A stretch of 64,000 nucleotides of DNA from Lacrimispora amygdalina (GTDB lineage: Bacteria; Bacillota; Clostridia; Lachnospirales; Lachnospiraceae). Of the stretch, positions 15,637-24,951 are shown piece by piece. Where the stretch lies: positions 1 through 64,000 of the forward strand of contig NZ_OAOF01000008.1 in the NCBI RefSeq assembly GCF_900205965.1, written 5' to 3'. Each line of letters opens with the position of its first letter. Within the stretch, counting starts at the first letter, position 1. The position numbers and the translations under genes were made by a program. The notes beneath the pieces are model-generated. The model saw only the letters and a program-made list of their open reading frames with translations, had not been told where the DNA came from and made no database searches.

Positions 15637-16530
15637 ATGAAAATAAGAAAGGGAAAGGATGCCATACTGTTTTATGCTTTGGCATATCTGTTAGTTGGTG
15701 TATTTGCGTTTGCCTGTGTGATACCTTTTTACTTAATCATTGTAGGATCCATGACAAAAGAAAATATTATTATTACCCGGGGGTATCAGCTTTTTATTAC
15801 TGCAAAGGTATTTTCTCTGGAAGCATACCGGCTGGCGTTAAAAGATCCGGAAAGTATTTTAAAAGCCTATGGTGTAACGATTTTCGTTACGGCAGCAGGG
15901 ACAGGCATATCTATATTTTTAACCACAATGACAGGCTATGTTTTAGCCAGACCGGACTTTCCGTGGAGAAATAAATTCTCATTTTTCTTTTTCTTCACCA
16001 CCCTGTTTAATGGAGGTCTTGTGCCATGGTATCTGCTTTGCACGAAATATTTAAATTTCAGCAACCATATTTATTCCTTAATTATACCGGGTTTGCTTTC
16101 GGTCTGGAATATCATTATTGCCAAAAGCTTTATGAAAGGAATTCCTTTTGAAATGACGGAAGCAGCCAAGATGGATGGAGCAGGAGATTTCCTCATCTTT
16201 TATAAAGTGATTATGCCCATGGCAAAGCCGCTGGCTGCCACACTGACGTTATTTATAGCGTTGGCATACTGGAATGACTGGTATAACTGTATGCTGTTTA
16301 TGAGCACAGGCAGTTATTGGAATCTGCAGTATACGCTTCAGAATATTTTAAATAGCACAGCCGCATTAAAGCGTGTTGCCGCGCAGACTGGAATGCAGGT
16401 TGGCCAGTTACCGTCAGAAGGCTTAAAGCTTGCTATGACTGTAATTGCCACCGGTCCCATAGTACTTTTGTATCCGCTGCTGCAGAAGTATTTCGTTAAG
16501 GGACTTACCATTGGAGCAGTGAAAGGATAA
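15637..16530 (+). CDS. Sugar ABC transporter permease (LplC/GanQ type)
   Basis: 297 residues from the ATG behind AGGAGGGGG; the frame opens 12 codons earlier, but without a site. It has six membrane helices and the EAA loop EAAKMDGAGDFLIFYKVIMP, and it ends in KGLTIGAVKG, typical of LplC-type permeases. It lies 10 bases after the partner permease. Confidence 0.9.
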   Translation: MKIRKGKDAILFYALAYLLVGVFAFACVIPFYLIIVGSMTKENIIITRGYQLFITAKVFSLEAYRLALKDPESILKAYGVTIFVTAAGTGISIFLTTMTGYVLARPDFPWRNKFSFFFFFTTLFNGGLVPWYLLCTKYLNFSNHIYSLIIPGLLSVWNIIIAKSFMKGIPFEMTEAAKMDGAGDFLIFYKVIMPMAKPLAATLTLFIALAYWNDWYNCMLFMSTGSYWNLQYTLQNILNSTAALKRVAAQTGMQVGQLPSEGLKLAMTVIATGPIVLLYPLLQKYFVKGLTIGAVKG

Positions 16531-16543
16531 CCAGGAGGGTAAG

Positions 16544-18064
16544 ATGAAAATGAAGTTAAGACGAACAATTTCCGTATTGCTGCTTTGTACAGCTGTTTTA
16601 TTCATGACAGCCTGTGCAAGTACTGCCTCAAATGAAAAAGATGCAACCATTGTTATGTATGTGCTGGGTGACGAGCCGGCAGACATGCAAAAGATTGTTG
16701 ATCAGGCAAATGCAGATTATTTTGTACCTGACTTAAACACCACTGTTGAGATTAAATTTTTAAACTGGAGTGATTATGCCACAAAATATTCCCTTCTGCT
16801 GTCTGGAGGCGAACAGGTGGATTTAATCTATACCGCAGCCTGGTGCTATTTTAATGAAGAAGCGGCCAAGGGGGCATTTTTAGAGCTGACAAAGGAATTC
16901 TTAGAAGAAAACATGCCTGCTACATATAAAGAACAGCCAAAGGAAAGCTGGGAACAGATTTCCATTGATGGAAAAATCTACGCAGTACCAAAGGGGAAAG
17001 CTACATTTACCGGATATAATATTGCTGTGGTACGAAAGGACTTAATTGATAAATATAACCTCACTGTACCAGACAGCTGGGAGCATTATCTTAAATATTT
17101 AGAAGAACTGGCAGCGCTGAAACCGGAAACGGGTGTAACACCTTTAAATACCAATGCAAACCGTGAACAGCTGCTTACTGTTTTTCTCCAGACAAAAGGA
17201 ATTCAGAATGTGGCAGAAGGTTATGACTGGATGTATTATCATAACGGAAAAGAACAGGCCCCTTCGGCAGATGATATTTTTTACTTTTATGGTTCAGAAC
17301 TCAATCTGGAATATGTAAAGAAAATGGCAGAGCTGGCAGCAAAAGGAATATGGCCGGCAGATGCAATCAATGATACCACAGATGCACAGGCGTATTTTGA
17401 AAATGGAACCTCAGGCTCTTTCCTGTGGAATACCAGTGTATTTCAGGCTGGTAAGAATCTTGAAGCAGCCGGAAACGGAACCTATGCCGTATATGATTTA
17501 ACACCAAAAGCAAAAAGATGCCGGGCAAGTTATGCTACAGATGCCATTGCCATAACAACAAAGTCTAAGGATCAGAAGAGAGCTGCACGGGTGCTGGATT
17601 ATATGAAGAGTAATGTTAGCTTAAACAGACTTTTGCTGGGAGGAATTGAGGGGACACACTATCAGCTGACCGACAAAGGAACCCGTCTGGCATTGGAAGA
17701 ATCTAAAAATTATACCTGGAATAATTGGGCATGGGCGATTAACCGCCAGGATGAACCGGACGAGGACGGGCTGGATGAGAGGCAGATTGTAATTGATAAA
17801 AATTTAAATAACAATGAATATCATCCTCAGGTATCCGGCTTTACATTTGATCCAAAAAAGGTTGAAACTCAATATACCGTGGTTAAATCTATCATTGACG
17901 AATATAAACAAAGTTTTGCACTGGGGATTTATGGAGATAATACAGAAGCAGAGTTTGCTTCCTTCCAAAAGAAATTAGATGCCGCTGGAATTGATAAAGT
18001 GACGGCAGAACTGAAAGCGCAGTATCAGAACTATTTACAGCGAAATATAAATCAAGTACAATAA
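16544..18064 (+). CDS. Sugar-binding lipoprotein (LplA type, DUF3502 C-terminus)
   Basis: 506 residues. The lipoprotein signal has lipobox MTAC (Cys24). The large two-lobe binding protein ends in the helical DUF3502-like extension found with LplB/LplC permeases. It presumably captures galacto-oligosaccharides made by the secreted GH53 enzyme. A ribosome binding site (AGGAGGG) lies 5 bases upstream. It is larger than, and not closely similar to, the CUT1 lipoprotein at 10.4-11.8 kb, so the two neighbouring systems are of different lineage rather than a duplication. Confidence 0.9.
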   Translation: MKMKLRRTISVLLLCTAVLFMTACASTASNEKDATIVMYVLGDEPADMQKIVDQANADYFVPDLNTTVEIKFLNWSDYATKYSLLLSGGEQVDLIYTAAWCYFNEEAAKGAFLELTKEFLEENMPATYKEQPKESWEQISIDGKIYAVPKGKATFTGYNIAVVRKDLIDKYNLTVPDSWEHYLKYLEELAALKPETGVTPLNTNANREQLLTVFLQTKGIQNVAEGYDWMYYHNGKEQAPSADDIFYFYGSELNLEYVKKMAELAAKGIWPADAINDTTDAQAYFENGTSGSFLWNTSVFQAGKNLEAAGNGTYAVYDLTPKAKRCRASYATDAIAITTKSKDQKRAARVLDYMKSNVSLNRLLLGGIEGTHYQLTDKGTRLALEESKNYTWNNWAWAINRQDEPDEDGLDERQIVIDKNLNNNEYHPQVSGFTFDPKKVETQYTVVKSIIDEYKQSFALGIYGDNTEAEFASFQKKLDAAGIDKVTAELKAQYQNYLQRNINQVQ

Positions 18065-18099
18065 TAGACATTTAAGAGTGCAACAGACCAGGAGGTAAT

Positions 18100-19116
18100 A
18101 TGAGATTCCAATACGGGCAGGAGAATGGACGGGAGAGAATTACTATACAGGAGATAGCCAGGCTGCTTAAGATGTCGCCGACCACCGTGTCAAGGGCGAT
18201 TTCAGGGAAAGGCAGGGTCAGCCAGGCGACAAAGAATAAGGTTTTTGACTTTCTGGAACAGAATCAGTATACGCCTAATGTAATCAATCATTCAGAGAAA
18301 AAGTTAAATAATATCTGCGTGCTTCTGCCGGGGGAAGAGGGGCATGCACAGCTGCCTTATTTTCAGGATATTCTTCTGAGTGTCTATGACTGCTTTTCGT
18401 CATGGAATTACGGTGTATTAATTGCAAAGACAACTTCCCTGGATATACAATCATTAAAGTCATTGGTGGAACAGCATAAGATAGATGGAGTGGTGCTGAC
18501 CAGAACCATCGAAAATGACCTGGCTGTCAGCTATTTAAAAAAACAGAAGATTCCATTTGTGGTAATAGGTAGCTGGCCGGAGAAGGATGTACTTCAGGTT
18601 GATTTTGACCAGGAGGGGGGCTGCAGGGATTTAGCATCTGTGCTGCTTCGAATGAACATTAAGAGAATTGCCTGTATCTGCGGGGATGAAGAACATATTG
18701 TAACGCAAAGCCGCCTGAAAGGAATCCATGCTGCTTACCATGAGGCTGATGCAGTAATGGAAAAAGAGCTTATTTATACGGGAGCGGTTTATTCCTCGAT
18801 TGTTGAGAAAGATGTGATTGAGCTTCTGGATAAAAAAGTGGAATGTATTCTATGTCTTGATGATAACATCTGTATGGGGGTATTGAATGCACTGCACAAA
18901 AACCAGATCAGCATTCCATCTGAGATAAAAGTTGCTTCCTGTTATGGCGGGCGGCTGCTGGCTGGCTGTTATCCTCCGGTTACCTGTCTGGAATTTAATG
19001 TGAAGGAAATTGGCAGTGTCGCGTCTAAGAAACTGCTGGATGCGATTCATAAAAATGCGGACTGCAAGAAACTGATTCTTGGCTATCATGTCTTGATTAA
19101 AGATTCTACCATGTAG
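18100..19116 (+). CDS. LacI-family repressor of the galactan operon
   Basis: 338 residues. The LacI helix-turn-helix and hinge lie slightly inside the N-terminus (ITIQEIARLLKMSPTTVSRA at about 14-33, then SGKGRVSQATKNKV). A periplasmic-binding-protein-like ligand domain follows (about 65-330). It would bind the GCGCAAA/TTGCGCAA sites near the operon promoter and release on galactose or galactobiose (inference from position). It lies inside the operon it should regulate, 35 bases after the binding-protein gene, so repression is autoregulatory. Confidence 0.88.
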   Translation: MRFQYGQENGRERITIQEIARLLKMSPTTVSRAISGKGRVSQATKNKVFDFLEQNQYTPNVINHSEKKLNNICVLLPGEEGHAQLPYFQDILLSVYDCFSSWNYGVLIAKTTSLDIQSLKSLVEQHKIDGVVLTRTIENDLAVSYLKKQKIPFVVIGSWPEKDVLQVDFDQEGGCRDLASVLLRMNIKRIACICGDEEHIVTQSRLKGIHAAYHEADAVMEKELIYTGAVYSSIVEKDVIELLDKKVECILCLDDNICMGVLNALHKNQISIPSEIKVASCYGGRLLAGCYPPVTCLEFNVKEIGSVASKKLLDAIHKNADCKKLILGYHVLIKDSTM

Positions 19117-19148
19117 GAAATTAGAGTGGGGATTATGGAGAAGAAACA

Positions 19149-21176
19149 ATGAATAAAAAAATTATAATGAATCAGGATAGGCTGCTGCACGGAGGTGACT
19201 ACAACCCGGAGCAATGGCTGGATTCCCCGGATATTCTGAAGCGGGATGTGGAGCTTTTTTTGAAGGCGGGTATTAATACGGTTACAATGGGGATGTTTTC
19301 CTGGGCATTGCTGGAGCCGGAGGAAGGAAGATACCAGATTGACTGGCTGGTTGAAATCGTAGAACGGCTGTATCAAAACGGAATTTATACAATTCTTGGG
19401 ACACCTTCCGGGGCAAGGCCCCAGTGGCTGGCAAAACGATATCCGGAAGTACTGCGGGTTGATGAGCAGCGACAACGGAATTTATTTGGAGGACGGCAGA
19501 ACCATTGCTATACCTCCCCTGTATACCGGCAAAAGGTCAGAGGAATTAATCTGCTTCTGGCGAAAGCGCTTGGAAATCATCCCGGTGTTCTGCTTATTCA
19601 TCTTTCCAACGAATACGGAGGAGACTGCCATTGCCCGTTATGCCAGGAAAAATTCAGAGGCTGGCTGAAGGAGCGCTATGATACGATAGAGGAATTAAAC
19701 CGCAGATGGAGTACCACATTCTGGGGGCACACATATCAGAGCTTTGAACAGATAGAGAGCCCCTCATCCAGGGGAGAGATGCTTCTTCATGCACTGAATC
19801 TGGACTGGAAAAGGTTTGTAACCGCCCAAACGGTGGATTTTGCGGCACAGGAAAAGAAAGCAATCAGGGACGGAGGGTGTCAAAAGCCTGTTACCACTAA
19901 TTTTATGGGGGATTATGATGGGCTGAACTACAGAAAATTTAAAGGTGTTATTGATGTCGCATCCTGGGACAGTTATCCGGAATGGCATAGAAAGCCTGTA
20001 CCCCAGACTGCCGCAGAGACTGGATTTCAGCATGATTTTATGCGCTCACTGCTGAAAAAACCATTTCTGCTGATGGAATCATCTCCTTCCGCTACAAACT
20101 GGCAGGAAGTGAGTAAACTTCGAAAACCCGGATTGCTTCACGCGGCATCTTTGCAGGCTGTGGCCCATGGCTCTGACAGTGTGCTGTATTTTCAGCTGCG
20201 CCAAAGCAGGGGGGCATCGGAAAAATTCCACGGTGCGGTGATTGACCACTATGGCGGTGAGGATACCAGGGTTTTTAAAGAGGTCTGCCAGGTCGGAGAG
20301 ACACTTTCGAAGCTGTCAGAACTTGCTGGAACGGTTCAAAAACCAAAGGCTGCTTTAATCTGGGACACGGAAAACCGATGGGCATTGATGGATTCACAGG
20401 GACCCAGAAATGCCGGTATGCCCTATAAAGAAACAGCAGAAAAGATGTACGCAGGGGTACGCAGGCTGGGACTTGACATGGATATCATTGACATGGAGGA
20501 TGATCTGGAGGATTACCGCATTGTCCTGATTCCCATGCTTTATCTGTTCCGTGCGGCAATAGAGGATAAAATCAGGGAATTTGTTAAAAACGGCGGAACT
20601 GCAGTAATGACCTTCTGGTCCGGAGTAGCAGATGATACGGACCGCTGTTTTCTGGGAGGTGTGCCTGGAAAATTAACTGAGGTATTTGGTCTCAGGAGAA
20701 CGGAAATTGATGGATTATATGAAGGGGAAGAAAATGCTGCAATTCCCGTTAAAGATAATTTTCTATCTCTGGAAAGAAGCTATACCTGCCGGAATCTGTG
20801 TGAGCTGGTGAATGTCTCGGAGGCCAGGGTGCTTATGACCTATGAGAAAGATTTTTATAAAGATCTTCCAGTTTTAACCTGTAATCAATATGGAAAAGGG
20901 AAGGCATATTATATCTGTGCGGATATGGAACGGCAGTTTTATAACGACTTCCTGGAAGCAGTACAAAAAAATGATAAGATTGAAAAACCCCTTTCTGATA
21001 TTCCTGATGGAGTAGAAGTGACTATAAGAGAGTCTGAGGAAGCCACTTATGTGTTCATTCAGAATTTTAGTACAGATCCGGTTAGTTTAAAATTGCCGGA
21101 CCATGACTTTGAGGTTGTTTATGGAGAGACAGGGGGCAGTCTGAACGGGCTTTCGTCTGTTGTATTAAAAATATGA
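19149..21176 (+). CDS. ganA: GH42 beta-galactosidase
   Basis: 675 residues. Order: TIM barrel (about 10-390), glutamine-amidotransferase-like trimerisation domain (about 395-610), small C-terminal beta domain. The acid/base is Glu155 in HLSNEYGG and the nucleophile is Glu310 in LMESSPSATNW. The four structural zinc Cys are visible (120, 160, 162, 165). It lacks a signal peptide, so it splits imported beta-1,4-galacto-oligosaccharides to galactose in the cytoplasm. As last gene of the galactan operon it matches Bacillus GanA in role; the symbol is by analogy. Confidence 0.93.
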   Translation: MNKKIIMNQDRLLHGGDYNPEQWLDSPDILKRDVELFLKAGINTVTMGMFSWALLEPEEGRYQIDWLVEIVERLYQNGIYTILGTPSGARPQWLAKRYPEVLRVDEQRQRNLFGGRQNHCYTSPVYRQKVRGINLLLAKALGNHPGVLLIHLSNEYGGDCHCPLCQEKFRGWLKERYDTIEELNRRWSTTFWGHTYQSFEQIESPSSRGEMLLHALNLDWKRFVTAQTVDFAAQEKKAIRDGGCQKPVTTNFMGDYDGLNYRKFKGVIDVASWDSYPEWHRKPVPQTAAETGFQHDFMRSLLKKPFLLMESSPSATNWQEVSKLRKPGLLHAASLQAVAHGSDSVLYFQLRQSRGASEKFHGAVIDHYGGEDTRVFKEVCQVGETLSKLSELAGTVQKPKAALIWDTENRWALMDSQGPRNAGMPYKETAEKMYAGVRRLGLDMDIIDMEDDLEDYRIVLIPMLYLFRAAIEDKIREFVKNGGTAVMTFWSGVADDTDRCFLGGVPGKLTEVFGLRRTEIDGLYEGEENAAIPVKDNFLSLERSYTCRNLCELVNVSEARVLMTYEKDFYKDLPVLTCNQYGKGKAYYICADMERQFYNDFLEAVQKNDKIEKPLSDIPDGVEVTIRESEEATYVFIQNFSTDPVSLKLPDHDFEVVYGETGGSLNGLSSVVLKI

Positions 21177-21196
21177 ATTAGGGATTTATAAAATCA

Positions 21197-21227
21197 GGGC
21201 AGGATTCCTGTTTGGGGAATCCTGCCC
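21197..21227 (+). terminator. Terminator of the galactan operon
   Basis: A 12-bp GC-rich perfect stem (21,197-21,208 with 21,216-21,227, 7-base loop) lies 20 bases after the GH42 stop and before a convergent gene. The T-run is weak (TTGTAT), so it may serve both strands. Confidence 0.75.
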
Positions 21228-21242
21228 TTGTATAGAATAACT

Positions 21243-21752
21243 CTAAATAGTAACAGCTGGATTTTTAAATAGTTTGAAATAAGTGATAGTCTCCTGATAA
21301 TCTGCCTCGTCTTTATATATATTTGCAGCTTTTCCAATAGCCAGTGCAAAATCTACATATTCATTACCAGGGCTTAATACGATATTGCCGTCTAAGGTTT
21401 GGGTATGATGCGAATTAGCTTCAATGCATAGCGCCTCTGCCACAATATCCCTTCCAGCGCAAATACCACCGATCACTTTATCAATCTTTTTACATTCTCT
21501 GATTAAATGATTAAGTTCTGACAGCTTATTAATATTATCTGTATTCCCGCCGCAGATGACCAGAACGTCGATCTCTTCAGCACTTATCTCATTGATGCTT
21601 AAATCCACCACGATCCGGACTCCTTCGTTTGTCTCTATCATACTTTTATCATCAGCCAGAATATTAACATTACCTACGGTTTTCATAAAATAAGCCACCA
21701 GATCTACCTCGAAAAATGATGTCTCCTGATAAAGATAAATACAAGTATTCAT
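21243..21752 (-). CDS. DJ-1/PfpI-family protein
   Basis: 169 residues, one DJ-1/ThiJ/PfpI flavodoxin-like domain. The nucleophilic elbow is VIGGICAGRDI with Cys98, and Glu15 sits in the position used by family members to activate it. Family activities include glyoxalase, deglycase and amidase; which one applies here is not clear. It is 23 bases downstream of an APC permease gene and probably in its operon. Confidence 0.82.
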   Translation of the reverse strand: MNTCIYLYQETSFFEVDLVAYFMKTVGNVNILADDKSMIETNEGVRIVVDLSINEISAEEIDVLVICGGNTDNINKLSELNHLIRECKKIDKVIGGICAGRDIVAEALCIEANSHHTQTLDGNIVLSPGNEYVDFALAIGKAANIYKDEADYQETITYFKLFKNPAVTI

Positions 21753-21775
21753 AATACCCCCCCCTTTTTGTTATA

Positions 21776-23128
21776 TTAAACTGCAGCCTTTGATTTTTTT
21801 AAAAACAAAGCGCTAATTACCATAACAACAAAACATACGATAAGAAAAGCGACTACAGCAGTACCATGTGCATACCATGCGGCAATGATCATAAAAATGC
21901 AGCCTGCAAGGGATATACAGGGCATTATGAACCGGTTAAAGATGTTTAAGCCTTTGCTTTTTACCATAAACAAAATAAATATAGGAATATACAAACCATA
22001 CACGGTAACGATGGGAAGCTCGGATGAATCAAAGGTGAAAAATCCAAACCAGCTGGCGGTAAGATTCGCTCCGTAAAAATAAAACAGCCAGATACCGCAT
22101 AAGAATAACCCTAAGATCGCAGAGTTAACTGGCATGTTGGTCGTAGGATCTACCTGATTGAATACCTTAGGTTTCGGTCCTAAACCTCTTGCTGCAAGAG
22201 AGTAAATTCCACGGGTGCAGCCAAGCATCAGTCCGTTTAGCGTCCCCAGACAGGATATAATTACAAACACAAACAAAAGGTTGCCGCCGATTGATGTGAA
22301 TACAGTCTGGAAGGCCAGTTTGGCACCGGCTTCTCCGCCTGCCATAATTACTTCGTTCTTAACGGTGCCCGCCAGTCCGATGTAATACAGGATGTAAGCG
22401 GCCATGGTTATTAAGGTTCCGGTAATTAAAGCAAGGGGAAGATTTCTTTTTGCATTCTTAAGCTCTGCATTGATACAGGTTGCAATAATCCAGCCCTCAT
22501 AGGCAAAGCTTGCAGCAACAATTGCTGTAAACAGTCCGTTGGAGGAGCTATCAGATACGGTATGAGTAAAGTTGTAAGCGGTCATACCATTGTGAAGACC
22601 GGTAATGGTTCCGATAATCGCCATTAAAAAGAGAGGAATCAGCTTAATGACAGTGGTGCTTACCTGGAATTTTCCTGCTAAAACAGGAGATAAAGCGTTA
22701 ATGGTAAAACTGGAAATAAGGTAAAGGCAGGCAATCGTCATACATTCACCTCCGGTAATGGAAAAACCAAAGATAACACTGGTATACCGTGCGGAAACCC
22801 AGGCAAGGACGGAGGTGATTGTAGGATAGTAGATAATTGCCATAAAACTGCCTACGTAATAGGCAAATGTTTTTCCTGCCGTTGCCTCTGCGTAGTCTAC
22901 GATGCCATTAACGTACTGATATCTGGTAGCCATAACGGAAAACGTGTATGCACAGGAAATCATAATGATGCCGCCGATGATCCATGCAAGAATGCCCTGC
23001 TTTAAATCACCCCCTGTTGCAGTCAGAATCTTTTCTGCCTTAAAAAACACACCGCTTCCAATCACGATGCCTACAACCATAGCGATGGCTGTAAATAAAC
23101 CATACTTTTTTTCTAATTTCGCTTCCAT
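21776..23128 (-). CDS. APC-superfamily amino-acid permease
   Basis: 450 residues with about 12 membrane helices. The unwound first helix carries the substrate motif VVGIVIGSGVFFKAEKIL, typical of the LAT/SteT-type branch (amino-acid antiporters or symporters). Helix 6 has the SFAYEGWIIAT motif of the branch. The substrate is unknown; serine/threonine or another small amino acid is plausible. It is followed by the DJ-1-like gene in the same operon. Confidence 0.87.
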   Translation of the reverse strand: MEAKLEKKYGLFTAIAMVVGIVIGSGVFFKAEKILTATGGDLKQGILAWIIGGIIMISCAYTFSVMATRYQYVNGIVDYAEATAGKTFAYYVGSFMAIIYYPTITSVLAWVSARYTSVIFGFSITGGECMTIACLYLISSFTINALSPVLAGKFQVSTTVIKLIPLFLMAIIGTITGLHNGMTAYNFTHTVSDSSSNGLFTAIVAASFAYEGWIIATCINAELKNAKRNLPLALITGTLITMAAYILYYIGLAGTVKNEVIMAGGEAGAKLAFQTVFTSIGGNLLFVFVIISCLGTLNGLMLGCTRGIYSLAARGLGPKPKVFNQVDPTTNMPVNSAILGLFLCGIWLFYFYGANLTASWFGFFTFDSSELPIVTVYGLYIPIFILFMVKSKGLNIFNRFIMPCISLAGCIFMIIAAWYAHGTAVVAFLIVCFVVMVISALFLKKSKAAV

Positions 23129-23274
23129 AGTTCAACTGTTCCTGCTCTTCTATCGTATTTTTGTGAAAAATCCTTTATATTTTATCATAAAATGATTTAC
23201 AATTCAGCAAGATTTTATTACCAGGAGCAAGTTTTTTAACTGCATAAACCTATGAGAAAAACAGCTGGTTCTGA

Positions 23275-23793
23275 CTAGTCTTTCTCTTCTTCGCAGCCTA
23301 AGGATGAATCCTGAGATTGATTCCGGTACTTTGGCTGTTCGTATAGATCCATGATATATTCATTCGCTTTTCTTTTCCCGGAATCCGTAAGGGTTAAGTA
23401 AATCTTCGCCATAGCGCTGATTTTATCACGGTCTTCCTGCCGGGCACTTTTAAGCATTGCTTGTAAGCCATTGTCTGTGTGGTAGCCCAGGCCTTCATCT
23501 TCCCTGAATAAGTTATCGTATGCTGCATCTGCAGATCCACGCATCCAGACGGGTGCATCCCAGCTGGAATTTGGATGTTCGAAGCAGTCGTCCTGCCAGC
23601 CCATCAGATATGCAGGAGTGGTTTTAAGAATGCCCGCCAGCTTTTCCAGAACATTGGCTGGTACTTTTTCTATGTGTCCGTTCTCATATCTGAAAATGGT
23701 AGACCTTGAAACACCTAGTCGGGCGGCTACATCATCTGCACTCATCTCCAATTGATTTCTTCTTTCTTTGATTCTCTGACCAGTGATTGACAT
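23275..23793 (-). CDS. XRE-family repressor (copy 2), divergent from a Cro-like gene
   Basis: 172 residues from the second ATG (MSITGQ), 7 bases after AGGAGG. Residues 1-60 nearly match the 6.0-kb paralogue, including SRSTIFRYENGHIEKVPANV. A longer middle part (DAPVWMRGSADAAYDN and onwards) is unique to this copy, and the tail IYLTLTDSGKRKANEYIMDL is again shared. It lies back-to-back with a small Cro-like gene, with four related palindromes nearby. This is the layout of a phage lysis/lysogeny switch, but without a phage. Confidence 0.87.
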   Translation of the reverse strand: MSITGQRIKERRNQLEMSADDVAARLGVSRSTIFRYENGHIEKVPANVLEKLAGILKTTPAYLMGWQDDCFEHPNSSWDAPVWMRGSADAAYDNLFREDEGLGYHTDNGLQAMLKSARQEDRDKISAMAKIYLTLTDSGKRKANEYIMDLYEQPKYRNQSQDSSLGCEEEKD

Positions 23794-23826
23794 ATTCATA
23801 CCTCCTGAATGTATCATATCATCAAT

Positions 23827-23842
23827 GTTGCAAAAATGCAAC
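23827..23842. promoter_or_regulatory. Operator of the XRE repressor (copy 2)
   Basis: GTTGCAAAAATGCAAC: perfect 6-bp arms around AAAA, identical in arms to 6449-6464. A weaker copy (GGTGCATTTTTGCGAT) follows at 23,850-23,865. Confidence 0.72.
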
Positions 23843-23872
23843 GAAAACAGGTGCATTTTTGCGATTTATATA

Positions 23873-23901
23873 TTGACTTTTTAATTTCTTTGAGCTATTC
23901 T
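23873..23901 (+). promoter_or_regulatory. Promoter of the Cro-like gene
   Basis: -35 TTGACT (23,873-23,878), 17-bp spacer, -10 TATTCT (23,896-23,901); a TATAAT overlaps just downstream at 23,902-23,907. Operator-like palindromes flank it on both sides. Confidence 0.6.
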
Positions 23902-23913
23902 TATAATACGATA

Positions 23914-23929
23914 GTAGCATTAATGCAAC
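23914..23929. promoter_or_regulatory. Operator-like palindrome before the Cro-like gene
   Basis: GTAGCATTAATGCAAC, one mismatch from the GTTGCA-N4-TGCAAC pattern, just past the -10 box. Confidence 0.6.
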
Positions 23930-23947
23930 TGGAAAGGGGTGTATTAT

Positions 23948-24154
23948 TTGAACATACAAATGTTAAAGGAGAAGATGGCAGAATCAGCTTTGACTCAGGA
24001 AGCGGTTGCAGATGCCATTGGAGTAAGCAGATGTACATTTTATCGTAAGATGAAGAGAAAAGGGAACACGTTTACAGTGGAAGAGATGAACAAAATTATG
24101 AAGATGATCCCTCTGACGAAGGAAGAAGCAGCAAGAATTTTTTTTGCCCGGTAA
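23948..24154 (+). CDS. Small Cro-like helix-turn-helix protein
   Basis: About 68 residues if started at TTG 23,948 (AAGGGGTG is 6-7 bases upstream); the frame is open from GTG 23,939. The helix-turn-helix is LTQEAVADAIGVSRCTFYRKMKRKG, with a short C-terminal helix and no other domain. The size and position opposite an XRE repressor resemble a Cro antagonist. An operator-like palindrome starts 1 base after its stop, and the rpiR gene follows within 46 bases. Confidence 0.75.
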   Translation: MNIQMLKEKMAESALTQEAVADAIGVSRCTFYRKMKRKGNTFTVEEMNKIMKMIPLTKEEAARIFFAR

Positions 24155-24170
24155 GTTGCATTTATGCGAC
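24155..24170. promoter_or_regulatory. Operator-like palindrome between cro-like and rpiR genes
   Basis: GTTGCATTTATGCGAC, one arm mismatch from the shared pattern. It sits between two co-oriented genes, so the XRE/Cro pair may also influence the rpiR gene. Confidence 0.55.
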
Positions 24171-24199
24171 TGAAAAACTATGGAAGGCGGGAGGTTTTC

Positions 24200-24940
24200 A
24201 TGATTATCTCACTTGATTCGGATATTATAGAAAAACTGACTAAGACAGAACTGGAAATCATTAATTTTATTAACAGTCATGAGAATACTCTTCATACAAT
24301 GTCCATTGTTGACATTGCTTTTGATACTTACTCTTCCCCATCTACTGTATCAAGAGCCATCCGCAAGTGCGGTCTGAATGGATTTAACGAATTAAGATAC
24401 CGATCCGGGAACCGCGCCAGGAGTGAAGAAATCCAGAGCATGAATGAGCTTTTTAATAAAACTCTTATAGAAGCTCAGGCGGTACATGAACGAATTTCAC
24501 TGACAGATATTCTGGCAGTTATACAATGCTTAAAAGAAGCACGTCAGATATCTGTGTTTGCCAGAGGACTCACTACCTATGTCGGACAGGAATTTTCATT
24601 GAAGTTGCAGCTTCTGAATTATGATGTTTTCTTTACGGACGACCCGAATATCATGCAGGTAAAGGCAGCAAAGCTGAAAGAACGGGATGTTTTGTTTGTT
24701 TTGTCGTTGAATGGACAGACTCCGGAACTGGTTTCTTCGGCTGTGACAGCCCACCAGAGAGGTAACTGCGTAATCTCATGCTGCTGTAATCCCAAGTCCA
24801 GGCTGATCGCATGCAGTAAGATATCACTGGTAGGGTTTAAGCATTCTCATCAGGCGATTAAGGAATTTGAGGTCTCATCGAGGATTCCCCTGTATATGAT
24901 CTGCAGAATTATTATAGATTATATGTCAACTTATTCCTGA
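24200..24940 (+). CDS. RpiR/MurR-family regulator of the ketose operon
   Basis: 246 residues from the ATG behind GGGAGG. The N-terminal HTH_6 (about 1-75) contains MSIVDIAFDTYSSPSTVSRA. The SIS sugar-phosphate-binding domain (about 90-240) includes the loop LFVLSLNGQTPELVSSAV. It has an unusual Cys run (ISCCCNPKS) and is a little short for the family (about 280). It lies immediately upstream of a kinase/PTS/aldolase operon with a TGAAAA-type palindrome at its promoter, so it most likely represses that operon and senses a ketose phosphate. Confidence 0.85.
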   Translation: MIISLDSDIIEKLTKTELEIINFINSHENTLHTMSIVDIAFDTYSSPSTVSRAIRKCGLNGFNELRYRSGNRARSEEIQSMNELFNKTLIEAQAVHERISLTDILAVIQCLKEARQISVFARGLTTYVGQEFSLKLQLLNYDVFFTDDPNIMQVKAAKLKERDVLFVLSLNGQTPELVSSAVTAHQRGNCVISCCCNPKSRLIACSKISLVGFKHSHQAIKEFEVSSRIPLYMICRIIIDYMSTYS

Positions 24941-24951
24941 GTGGTTACATA

